From Amarobacter sp964507025 (GTDB lineage Bacteria > Chloroflexota > Dehalococcoidia > Tepidiformales > Tepidiformaceae), in the NCBI GenBank assembly GCA_964507025.1, contig CAZDOK010000009.1, forward strand, positions 1 through 64,000: 64,000 bases of DNA. The letters are read 5' to 3'. A program made the translations under genes and the position numbers. The notes beneath the pieces were generated by a model. The model worked only from the letters and a program-made list of their open reading frames with translations, was not told where the DNA came from and ran no database searches. Positions 17,433 through 24,854 of the stretch are shown here, piece by piece (the stretch's first letter is position 1; each line of letters opens with the position of its first letter).

Positions 17433-18204
17433 CTATTCCGCCGGTGCCGCCTCGACGGTTTCCAGGAAGCGCATTGCCCGCGGCAGAACGAGGTCGCTCC
17501 TTGCGAACGCCGAGGGGTGGCTGCACCCGGGGACGGGGAAGAACTCGACAGAGGAGGCGGCCGCGAAGGCCGCGACCCGCGGATAGACGGGGTCGGCCTC
17601 ACCCGCATACGCAAGGCAGGGAACCGGGATCGTTGGAAGGATGTCGTCAGTGGTCGCGGCTGCCAGGCTCCACGCACGCAGCGCCTCAGCATCGTTCGCA
17701 AGGAAAGCGGCCCGGGCGGCTGGCACGAATGGTTCCCATCGTGCCTCCATCGCCTGGACCCAGGCCTCCATCCCCTGGGCTAGAAGGGCGGCGAGCGGGT
17801 TGGGCCCGGGTTGGGCTGGCGCTGGCCCGGACGGTGCCGACCCGCCAAGGATGAGCGATCGCAGCATTTCCGGGCTCCGCACCGCGACTCCCCTCGCCAC
17901 GGCGCCGCCCATCGAGTACCCCCAGAAGTGGACCTCGTCCAGTCCCGCCTCGCGGAGCACCGCCTTCACATCTCCGAGGATCAGGTCGGTCGTGTAGCGG
18001 GCCGGATCGTGCGGCTTGTCGCTCCTGCCGTGCCCGCGGGCATCCATGAGTACCACCCGGTACGTGGACTTGAGGAGCTTCGACATACCCGGCCTCTCGC
18101 CATCGTTGGAGGCTCATCGCGAAGCCGTGGTGGAGCAGGAGCCCCGGGCCATCCCCTTCGACCTCGAAGTAGATCCGGTCACTTCCGTTTTGCGCGTATG
18201 CCAT
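17433..18204 (-). pseudogene. Alpha/beta hydrolase with a frameshift
   Basis: The start MAYAQNGSDRIYFEVEGDG (ATG at 18204, GAGG ten bases upstream) reads in one frame through LLLHHGFAMSLQRWREAGYVEA. The rest of the fold (YRVVLMDARGHGRSDKPHD, nucleophile GYSMGG, His in PGCSHPSAF) continues in the next frame. The break is near 18070-18080 at GAAGCTCCTCAAG, where removal of one C restores one protein of about 256 residues. All catalytic residues survive, so this is either a recent frameshift or a sequencing error. No other gene overlaps it. Confidence 0.8.
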
Positions 18205-18384
18205 CGCCGTTGACCTCACCGCCCGGCACTTCACCGCGTTGACCCGGATCCGCGGCCAGGCTACCTGGTCCGAGTGCTAACTCGGCGATGCGCACCGTTG
18301 AAGGGCCGATGGTCGCAGGAACACGGGCCGAATGACCGGCCCCGTGGTTGCCTCCGGGCTCGCCCGTCTCCGACACTGGATTCG

Positions 18385-19401
18385 ATGCGATTCGCGACGG
18401 TGACTCCGCGGGCGTTTGGGTTGTGGTGGCTGGCGGGGCTGGCCGGGGCAGCGTTGTTCACGGTGCTCCTGCGGAGCGGGGCGGCGACTGGCGGGGTGGG
18501 GTTCATCTTCGTGTGCACGATTGCGAACGTGCCGCCGCCGGAGTTCCCGGACGCGCTCTTCACGGTGGCGATCGAGCCGTTGCCGGCGTACCTCCTGCTT
18601 TCGGTCGCGGCGGCGTACTTGCTGATGTGGCGCAAGGCACGGGCGACCGGCCGGGGGCGGCTGTTCCCGGCGTGGCGGATGTGGGTGTTCATGGGCGGGA
18701 TCGCGCTGGTGGTGCTGACGGTGTTCGGGCCGCTGGCTGCTTACAGCCGCGTGTTCCTGTTCGTGCACATGATCCAGCACTTCATCCTGGTGACGATCGC
18801 GCCGCCGCTGCTGCTCCTTGGCGCGCCCATGACGCTGTTCCTCGTGAGCGCGGGCGCGGGGCGCCGCGAGCGGCTCATCTACCCGGTCCTGCATTCGAAG
18901 CCGTTCCGCGGATTCACGAACCCGGTGGTCGGGCTGGGGCTGTTCGCGGTGGTGCCGATCGCGTGGTACGTCTCACCGGCGTTCCGGGTCTCGCTCGAAA
19001 ACGAGTGGCTGCACTACCTGGGCTACGGGCTGTTCCTGTTCGCCGGGATCCACTACTGGTGGCCGGTGGTGGGCGCGAACCCGACGGCGTGGAACCTCCC
19101 GCACCCGGTGCGGCTGTTCTACCTGTTCGCGCTGGTGCCCATCCATGCGTTCCTGGGGTCGATCTTCTACGAGCCGTCGCAGGTGATGTTCGAGCAGTTG
19201 CAGGAGACGCCGCGGTTCTGGGGGCCGGCGCCGCTGCTGGACCAGCAGATCGCGGGGGCGATCATGTTCATCGTGGGCGAAATGCTGGGGTTGATCGCGA
19301 CCATCGTGGCTGCGGCGGCGTGGGCGCGGGCCGACGAGCGCGAGGCGAAGCGGCAGGACGCAAAGCGGGCGCGGGAGCGTGCGGCGCGGGCGGGCACGTA
19401 G
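18385..19401 (+). CDS. ctaG: Cytochrome c oxidase assembly factor CtaG (caa3 type)
   Basis: This 338-residue polytopic membrane protein has about seven hydrophobic helices. It carries the family's conserved FVHMIQHFILVTIAPPLLLLG and, later, HYWWPVVGANP and GPAPLLDQQIAGAIMF. The C-terminus is a charged cytoplasmic tail rich in Arg/Lys/Glu. CtaG-type proteins help insert copper during caa3-oxidase assembly, which points to aerobic respiration. No oxidase genes are nearby. A GACACT box seven bases before the ATG, and no ribosome site, suggest a leaderless transcript. Confidence 0.9.
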   Translation: MRFATVTPRAFGLWWLAGLAGAALFTVLLRSGAATGGVGFIFVCTIANVPPPEFPDALFTVAIEPLPAYLLLSVAAAYLLMWRKARATGRGRLFPAWRMWVFMGGIALVVLTVFGPLAAYSRVFLFVHMIQHFILVTIAPPLLLLGAPMTLFLVSAGAGRRERLIYPVLHSKPFRGFTNPVVGLGLFAVVPIAWYVSPAFRVSLENEWLHYLGYGLFLFAGIHYWWPVVGANPTAWNLPHPVRLFYLFALVPIHAFLGSIFYEPSQVMFEQLQETPRFWGPAPLLDQQIAGAIMFIVGEMLGLIATIVAAAAWARADEREAKRQDAKRARERAARAGT

Positions 19402-19442
19402 GGCCGTGGGCGGGTGCCGGCGGTATTCGGGCGACAGCCGTC

Positions 19443-19477
19443 GCAGCGGGTCATGACCGACCCGCCTCGGATTGGGG
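19443..19477. repeat. REP-like hairpin repeat, copy a
   Basis: GCAGCGGGTCATGACCGACCCGCCTCGGAT-type element with a 7-bp stem (GCGGGTC). It lies between ctaG and a convergent secreted-protein gene. Confidence 0.7.
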
Positions 19478-19512
19478 AGAGGGGTGTGAGTCCGGGGCGG
19501 TAGTTGGGGTGG

Positions 19513-20397
19513 TTAGTCGAGCGGGAAGTCCCAGGCACCGCGATGGACGTGGCCGATTGAGCTACTGGCGATTGTGACCGTGGCCCTGGGCGGGATCAGG
19601 CCGACGACGTCGATGGTCGAGCGGTTGGCGTTCACCTCATAGCCGACGGTCTTGGCGAAGCTGGTCGAGCCGTGGACCTCGGGAAGCTCTTTGCCATCGA
19701 CGATAATGGACACCGGCGACCTCGGATGAGTGGCGACAACGGTCGCGCCGGGCGCGGTATTGACGAGCTGGATCGAGGTGGTGCCGTCGCCGTTCTCAAC
19801 GGCGGTCACCGAGAACGGTTCGCCGCCGATGGTGGTCTGGAAGCCGGCGGCGAGCGCCTCGCCCGTCGTCGTGAGCGCAAGGGGCACCTCCAAGGAACGG
19901 AAGAACGGTCCGGCTCGGAACAGCGCTCCGGGCTGCACCTGGGCGGATTCGAAGACGGCGGCCTGAGTCGACGCCGGGAGACCCGGGATACCGCCGAGAT
20001 CGTCGCCAACGTTCCCTGCGGCACCGTACTCGCGCGGCAGGACGAAGGAACCATCGGGGTTGACGATCCGGGGGATGCCGAGCATGTCTCCGAAGGCTCC
20101 ATCTCCCTCCACGCCGACTCGATAGAAGACCACGAAGTCTCCGGTCGCTGACGGCATGGCCCGGTGGAGTTCCACGGTGAAGCCGCCCTGGGTCTTCGAG
20201 GCGAGCGGTGCGCCGGCAGGTGGCTGAAGGCTCGGGAGCTGCGAGTCAACGACGGCGGCGGCGGGACCGAGCACGCGAGTTGGTGCGTTGTCCCGCGCAA
20301 GCGCGCCGATCGCAGACCCGATGGCGAGTGCAAGGAGTGGAATGGCGACGAGGGCGCCTCGGCCGGTGAATCGACGAATCGACGCTGCGGTTTCCAT
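19513..20397 (-). CDS. Membrane-anchored extracellular hypothetical protein
   Basis: This 294-residue protein has an N-terminal hydrophobic helix (about 13-32) that is a signal or anchor, followed by a beta-rich extracellular body. The start METAASIRRF has GGAGGT nine bases upstream. The stretch ELPEVHGSTSFAKT (about residues 235-248) is encoded by DNA nearly identical to a 42-base intergenic sequence at 22918. No known domain is recognised. It lies 54 bases after an AT-rich secreted gene on the same strand. Confidence 0.72.
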   Translation of the reverse strand: METAASIRRFTGRGALVAIPLLALAIGSAIGALARDNAPTRVLGPAAAVVDSQLPSLQPPAGAPLASKTQGGFTVELHRAMPSATGDFVVFYRVGVEGDGAFGDMLGIPRIVNPDGSFVLPREYGAAGNVGDDLGGIPGLPASTQAAVFESAQVQPGALFRAGPFFRSLEVPLALTTTGEALAAGFQTTIGGEPFSVTAVENGDGTTSIQLVNTAPGATVVATHPRSPVSIIVDGKELPEVHGSTSFAKTVGYEVNANRSTIDVVGLIPPRATVTIASSSIGHVHRGAWDFPLD

Positions 20398-20451
20398 TGG
20401 CAGTGACCTCCAAATCCGTGAGACGAAGCGCAAGAGGGGCGAAAAATCCCG

Positions 20452-20961
20452 CTACCACGCGCCGTAGTAAAAGGGCGACCCGCTGGACTTCGACCACCAT
20501 GCCCCGACCGGGACAGAGTAGCCGAGATTACATTGTTCGTTGCGGCTTGCGCCAAACTGGCTGGATGCCGTCAAGATCCGCACTCCATCGTATGTGAAAT
20601 AGTCCCAGGTTGGCGTATTATAGTAGTTTAGAGGGAATGGTGAGTTGTACCAGTTCCTTTCCCATTTGGGATTGGCACTGCTATTCACGTCGTTTGAGTC
20701 GCAGTTGAGATACTCAGATGCGTCCGTGTAGATGACGTCCATTCTGAGGTAGTTCCTCCAAACGTAGACTCCCGCGCCAGCAGGTGGGTATGTGCCAAGG
20801 TCGTACCACATTGCGGCTTGCGCGTAGAAGTCAGCGCCGTAGGCATCTGTTCGCCAATAGTTGTCGCTCTGGAGCCAGCTGTCACCGGCGGCGTGAACCG
20901 AGGTAGCGTAACCTGCTCCGAAAAGAACGACACTCAGCACGCTGGTGAGTAGTGTCGTCAT
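20452..20961 (-). CDS. AT-rich secreted Tyr/Trp-rich protein
   Basis: This 169-residue protein has a signal peptide (MTTLLTSVLSVVLFGAGYAT, cleavage near VHA). The mature part is rich in Tyr, Trp and Asn (about 15 Tyr and 10 Trp) and has two Cys. The start has GGAGGTTTGGAT upstream. The gene is clearly less GC-rich than its neighbours and uses A/T-ending codons they avoid (TAT, AAT, AGT), which suggests recent transfer. The composition recalls small secreted actinobacterial proteins of unknown role; no domain is recognised. Confidence 0.75.
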   Translation of the reverse strand: MTTLLTSVLSVVLFGAGYATSVHAAGDSWLQSDNYWRTDAYGADFYAQAAMWYDLGTYPPAGAGVYVWRNYLRMDVIYTDASEYLNCDSNDVNSSANPKWERNWYNSPFPLNYYNTPTWDYFTYDGVRILTASSQFGASRNEQCNLGYSVPVGAWWSKSSGSPFYYGAW

Positions 20962-21113
20962 ATCCAAACCTCCGCAGGCTATCTTGCCCCTCGTCAACGA
21001 GGTCCGCATCCGTAGTGGCTACTGATCTTTCGTCCGCCGTGCCCAACCCGGGGGCCAGAGGGTCCGCAGCGGCGTATAGTCCCGGCACAACTGCCCGGGG
21101 AGTGCCGCGCCAG

Positions 21114-21938
21114 ATGAGTTTGCCAGCGCCGATCGATCAGTCCGCCATGCTCGGCGGGCTTCGCTTTCACTACCGCGAGTGACCGAACCCCGGCGCTCAG
21201 GCGCTGGTGCTGCTGCACGGGTTCACCGGGCACGCGCGGACGTGGGATAGCTTCGCGGCGGCGATGCAGGCGGGCTACCACGTGTACGCGCTCGACCAGC
21301 GCGGCCACGGCGATTCGGCCTGGGCCGAGGACTACAGCGTCGAGGCGATGGTTGGGGACATGGACCGGTTCGTGCGGGCGCTGGGGCTGGAGCGGTTCGC
21401 GCTGCTGGGGCTCTCGATGGGCGGACGGACGGCGTACCACTATGCGGGGATGCACCCGGAGGAGGTCGAGCGGCTGGTGATCGTGGACATCGGGCCGGAC
21501 ATCCACCCGGCGGGGGCGACCCGGATCAACACGGGCGTGCAGGCTTCGGACGTGTTCGCCAGCCCGGGGGAGGCGGTCGCGCGGGCGCAGCAGGCGAACC
21601 CGAACGCGGACCCGCACGAATCGGAGCACCGGACGCGAAACAACTTGATGCTGCTGGAAGATGGGACCTGGACGTTCCGGTACGACCGCGGCTTGCGCTC
21701 GGGCGAGCGGCCGTTACAGCGGCCAGACGCGGCCGCCGCGTGGGCGCTGCTGGCAAGGATCGCGGCGCCCACGCTGCTCATCCGGGGCGAGGTGAGCGAC
21801 GTGCTCGCGGCAGAGACCGCCGAGCGAATGGTGCGGACACTCAGGGATTGCCGTTTGGAGGTAGTGGCCGGGTCGGGGCATTCGATCCCGCTGGAGCGGC
21901 CGGCGGGGTTCCTGGAGGCGGTTCGGACGTTCCTGTAG
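21114..21938 (+). pseudogene. Alpha/beta hydrolase with in-frame TGA
   Basis: Reading from ATG 21114 gives MSLPAPIDQSAMLGGLRFHYRE, then TGA (21180-21182), then PNPGAQALVLLHGFTGHART in the same frame. The family normally has Trp at this place (HYREW), so TGG has become TGA. The rest is a complete hydrolase: HGFTGH, DQRGHGDSA, nucleophile GLSMGG, acid in IRGEVSDVL and His in GSGHSIPLERP. A shorter product from 21207 would lack the first two strands. It is a recent nonsense mutation, a sequencing error, or possibly readthrough. Confidence 0.78.
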
Positions 21939-22039
21939 GGCGGGCATGGTGCGGGGGCCAATTCGCCCGGCAGGTGATGGTACTCCGGTACTGACGGCGC
22001 TCATCGCGCGTGCGCTAGTCTCGGTGCCTGGAGTGTTGA

Positions 22040-22819
22040 ATGACCGGCAGGCGCGCCCCAACGCCCTATGACTCCATCGGCAAGACTTACGCGCGGACGC
22101 GGCGGCCAGACCCGCGCATCCAGAACGCCATCTGGGCCGGGCTCGGTGCGGCGTCGTCGGTGGTCAATGTCGGCGCGGGCACCGGCTCGTACGAGCCGCG
22201 GGAGACGGTGCTCGCCGTGGAACCATCCCGGGTGATGGTGGCCCAACGGCCACCGGGCCTGGCACCGGCGGTGCTCACGGCGGCGGACCGCATTCCCCTG
22301 CGCGACCGGTCGGTCGACGCAGCACTGTGCATTCTCACGATTCACCACTGGCCGGACCTTGCCGCCGGCGTGGCCGAGTTGCGACGGGTGGCGCGGCGCG
22401 GAGTGTTCTTCACCTGGGACCGCGACGTGACAGCCGGCTTCTGGCTGTTCCGCGAGTATTTCCCGGGGATGGGGGCTGCGGACTACCGGAAGGCTGTGCC
22501 ACTGGAACGGCTGTTGGACGTGGTAGGCCCGGCGACGATCACGCCGGTGGCCGTGCCCCATGACTGTGCAGACGGGTTTCTCGGCGCCTTCTGGCGCAGG
22601 CCGGCGGCCTACCTGGACCCGGTGGTCCGGGCGGGGATCTCCGGGTTCACGCTCGCGCCTGCGGAGGAGCTCAGGGAGGGCCTGGCCCGGCTGAAGGCGG
22701 ATGTGGAGTCCCGACGCTGGGAGAGCCGCCACGCCGACCTGCTCGGCCTGGATGCCGCCGACCTTGGCTATCGCCTGGTGGTGGCAGACTGGGGCGGAAT
22801 CGAAAATCGTGAATCGTGA
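22040..22819 (+). CDS. Class I SAM-dependent methyltransferase
   Basis: This 259-residue protein has a shortened Rossmann methyltransferase domain. Motif I is VVNVGAGTGSYEP (about 40-52), followed by an acidic-strand segment VLAVEPSRVM, a motif near IPLRDRSVDAALCILTIHHWPD (about 85-106), and ELRRVARRGVFFTWD. It resembles the UbiE/COQ5-like Methyltransf_11 group. The ATG has TGGAG eight bases upstream. The methyl acceptor is unknown. A repeat-rich gap follows. Confidence 0.88.
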   Translation: MTGRRAPTPYDSIGKTYARTRRPDPRIQNAIWAGLGAASSVVNVGAGTGSYEPRETVLAVEPSRVMVAQRPPGLAPAVLTAADRIPLRDRSVDAALCILTIHHWPDLAAGVAELRRVARRGVFFTWDRDVTAGFWLFREYFPGMGAADYRKAVPLERLLDVVGPATITPVAVPHDCADGFLGAFWRRPAAYLDPVVRAGISGFTLAPAEELREGLARLKADVESRRWESRHADLLGLDAADLGYRLVVADWGGIENRES

Positions 22820-22881
22820 ATCGGAGATCGCGGGTTGCGGGCTGGAAGGCGCGGGGCGGGGTTCGGGGGAGGGGCAGCCCA

Positions 22882-22906
22882 GCGCGCCATGACTGGCGCG
22901 CCTCGG
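22882..22906. repeat. REP-like hairpin repeat, copy b
   Basis: GCGCGCCATGACTGGCGCGCCTCGG: an 8-bp stem around TGAC, with the CCTCGGAT tail shared by the family. The upstream stretch GGCGCGGGGC-GTTCGGGGGA is also shared with copy d at 34 kb. Confidence 0.75.
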
Positions 22907-22917
22907 ATTTGGTGCGT

Positions 22918-22960
22918 CTTGGCGAAGCTGGTCGAGCCGTGGACTTCGCGAAGCTTTCTC
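22918..22960. repeat. 42-base repeat shared with a coding region
   Basis: CTTGGCGAAGCTGGTCGAGC continuing to about 22960 matches 19651-19692 with roughly three differences. Here it is intergenic; at 19.65 kb it is inside a gene. Confidence 0.65.
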
Positions 22961-23037
22961 GTCGGCAGTCGCACGACATGATGGCATGATGGAGATAGGG
23001 TAGGTTTTTCGGCGGCGGGTTCGTGCAGAGTGATGCC

Positions 23038-23943
23038 ATGACGAACCGACCGGAGCACTACGCGACCCGGCACAAGCACGGGCTCACGGCGCGCCAGCAG
23101 GCCGTGCTCGAACTCATGGCCGAGGGGCGGACAAACGCCGAGATCGCCGAGCGGCTGGGCCTCACGCTCGACGGGGCGAAGTGGCATGTGAGCGAGATCC
23201 TCTCGCGGCTGGACGTCGCATCGAGGGAGGAGGCGATCGCCTGGTGGCGGGAGTACTGCGGGTGGCCGGCAAAGGTGTCGCGGCGCCTGGCGCTGCTGGC
23301 CATGCCTGGGCCCTGGAAGATCGCCGCGGCGACAAGTGGGGTTGTGGCCGCCACAGTGGCCGTCGCCATCGCCATAGTGGCGCTTCGACCCGGTGGCGAT
23401 CTCGTGGCGGAGGATCCCTACCCCGCCTGTGCGCTCGAAAACATCCGCTGGGACTATACGGTGGAGACCGCAGGCCCGGTGGCGCGCCTGGACCTCTCCG
23501 CCACCCTTCGGGAGCCAGACTGGTACGAGGGACTCCTTCGCGCCGTCGGACTGAGCGACCGCCACGTCGTTTCTCCCTGCCAACTATCAAGCGATGCCTC
23601 GTACGAGCTCGTGCGGCTCATCGAAAATCCGGACCGCTCCCCGAGCGGCGCCGTGGTGCGCGTTCCGGCCGAGCTCGCACTCCCCGTCGACGGCAACCCC
23701 GTGGTCGCCAGTCTCGAAGCCGTCCTCGAAACCGGTTCGGTGGTTCACCTGGCATCGGTGGAACTGGAGAACTGGTGCGGTGCGCTGGAGCCGATCGCGT
23801 TCCAGTTCATGGTTCCGGCTTCCCGCCCGGGTGGGCCGCCGACGAGCCACGTCGGATCCACTATCCCCATCCCCGCGGGGCCGCTCTGCAGCGATCCCGC
23901 GCGCCCGCCGGCGCTAAAGGCGCCTCATCCGTCGAGCCCGTAG
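23038..23943 (+). CDS. Membrane-bound LuxR-type regulator
   Basis: This 301-residue protein starts with a LuxR/GerE helix-turn-helix (about 15-75: LTARQQAVLELMAEGRTNAEIAERLGL, then DGAKWHVSEILSRLD). One transmembrane helix (about 95-117, IAAATSGVVAATVAVAIAIVAL) and an external domain of about 180 residues with four Cys follow. It is a one-component transmembrane regulator: DNA binding inside, sensing outside. The start is the ATG at 23038; GTG at 23023 is an alternative. The external domain is not recognised. The gene lies among hairpin repeats. Confidence 0.8.
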   Translation: MTNRPEHYATRHKHGLTARQQAVLELMAEGRTNAEIAERLGLTLDGAKWHVSEILSRLDVASREEAIAWWREYCGWPAKVSRRLALLAMPGPWKIAAATSGVVAATVAVAIAIVALRPGGDLVAEDPYPACALENIRWDYTVETAGPVARLDLSATLREPDWYEGLLRAVGLSDRHVVSPCQLSSDASYELVRLIENPDRSPSGAVVRVPAELALPVDGNPVVASLEAVLETGSVVHLASVELENWCGALEPIAFQFMVPASRPGGPPTSHVGSTIPIPAGPLCSDPARPPALKAPHPSSP

Positions 23944-24026
23944 CGGGCGAAGTCCACTTCTCCCTTCTCCCTTCTCCCTCCCCCATCTATCCTCCCAGCG
24001 ACACTCATCCGCCCGGGAGGCACGCG

Positions 24027-24800
24027 ATGTCCCACCTGTTCGATATCTCCGGCAAGGTTGCGCTGGTCACGGGGGGTTCCCGCGGGATCGGGCTGATGAT
24101 CGCCCGTGGCTTTGTGGAGGCTGGCGCCAAGACGTACATCTCCTCGCGCAAGGTCGATGTCTGCGACGCCGTCGCCGCCGAGCTCTCGCAGTCGGGCGAG
24201 TGCATCTCGATCCCGGCGGATCTTGGCACGGAGGCGGGCTGCCGGTACCTGGCCGATGAGATCGCGAAGCGCGAGGCGAAGCTCCACATCCTGGTGAACA
24301 ACGCCGGGGCCACCTGGGGCGCGCCGATGGCCGAATACCCCGACGACGCCTTCGACAAGGTGATGAACCTGAACGTGAAGGGGGTATTCCACCTCACCCG
24401 CTTCCTGGTGCCGCAGCTCGAGGCGGCCGCCAGCGCGCCAGACCCGGCGCGCGTGATCAATATCGGTTCCATCGACGGTCTGCAGGCGCCAACGATGGAG
24501 ACGTTCGCCTACTCATCGAGCAAGGCGGCGGTCCACCAGCTCACGCGGCACCTGGCCCACACGCTGGCGCCGAAGAAGATCGTCGTCAACGCCATCGCCC
24601 CGGGGCCGTTCGAGAGCAAGATGATGGCCGAGACGTTGCGCCGCTTTGGCGAGGGCATCCGTGCCTCGAACCCGCTCGGGCGCATCGGCGAGCCGGACGA
24701 CATGGCGGGCACCGCCATCTTCCTGTCGTCGAAGGCGAGCGCCTACATCACGGGTGTGGTCATCCCGGTCGATGGCGGGATCTCGACGCGCCACCAGTAG
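24027..24800 (+). CDS. SDR-family oxidoreductase
   Basis: This 257-residue classical short-chain dehydrogenase has the cofactor loop TGGSRGIG (about 15-22), NNAG (about 92-95), catalytic Ser in INIGSIDG and the YxxxK pair in FAYSSSKAA. The C-terminal PVDGG-ST is typical of the FabG/RhlG-like group. It reduces or oxidises a beta-hydroxy or keto substrate with NAD(P)H. The ribosome site GGGAGG lies six bases before the ATG. It stands alone, with the beta-helix surface gene following. Confidence 0.93.
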   Translation: MSHLFDISGKVALVTGGSRGIGLMIARGFVEAGAKTYISSRKVDVCDAVAAELSQSGECISIPADLGTEAGCRYLADEIAKREAKLHILVNNAGATWGAPMAEYPDDAFDKVMNLNVKGVFHLTRFLVPQLEAAASAPDPARVINIGSIDGLQAPTMETFAYSSSKAAVHQLTRHLAHTLAPKKIVVNAIAPGPFESKMMAETLRRFGEGIRASNPLGRIGEPDDMAGTAIFLSSKASAYITGVVIPVDGGISTRHQ

Positions 24801-24854
24801 GCGAGCCTTCAGAAGCGCGCCTCCTGCGCCGACCACCGATGGTGGAGGCGTCCC

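Noticed and set aside
23945..24000. CTTCTCCCTTCTCCCTCC pyrimidine run as a regulatory site
   Set aside because: It is a simple pyrimidine-rich stretch upstream of the SDR gene with no symmetry; composition alone explains it.
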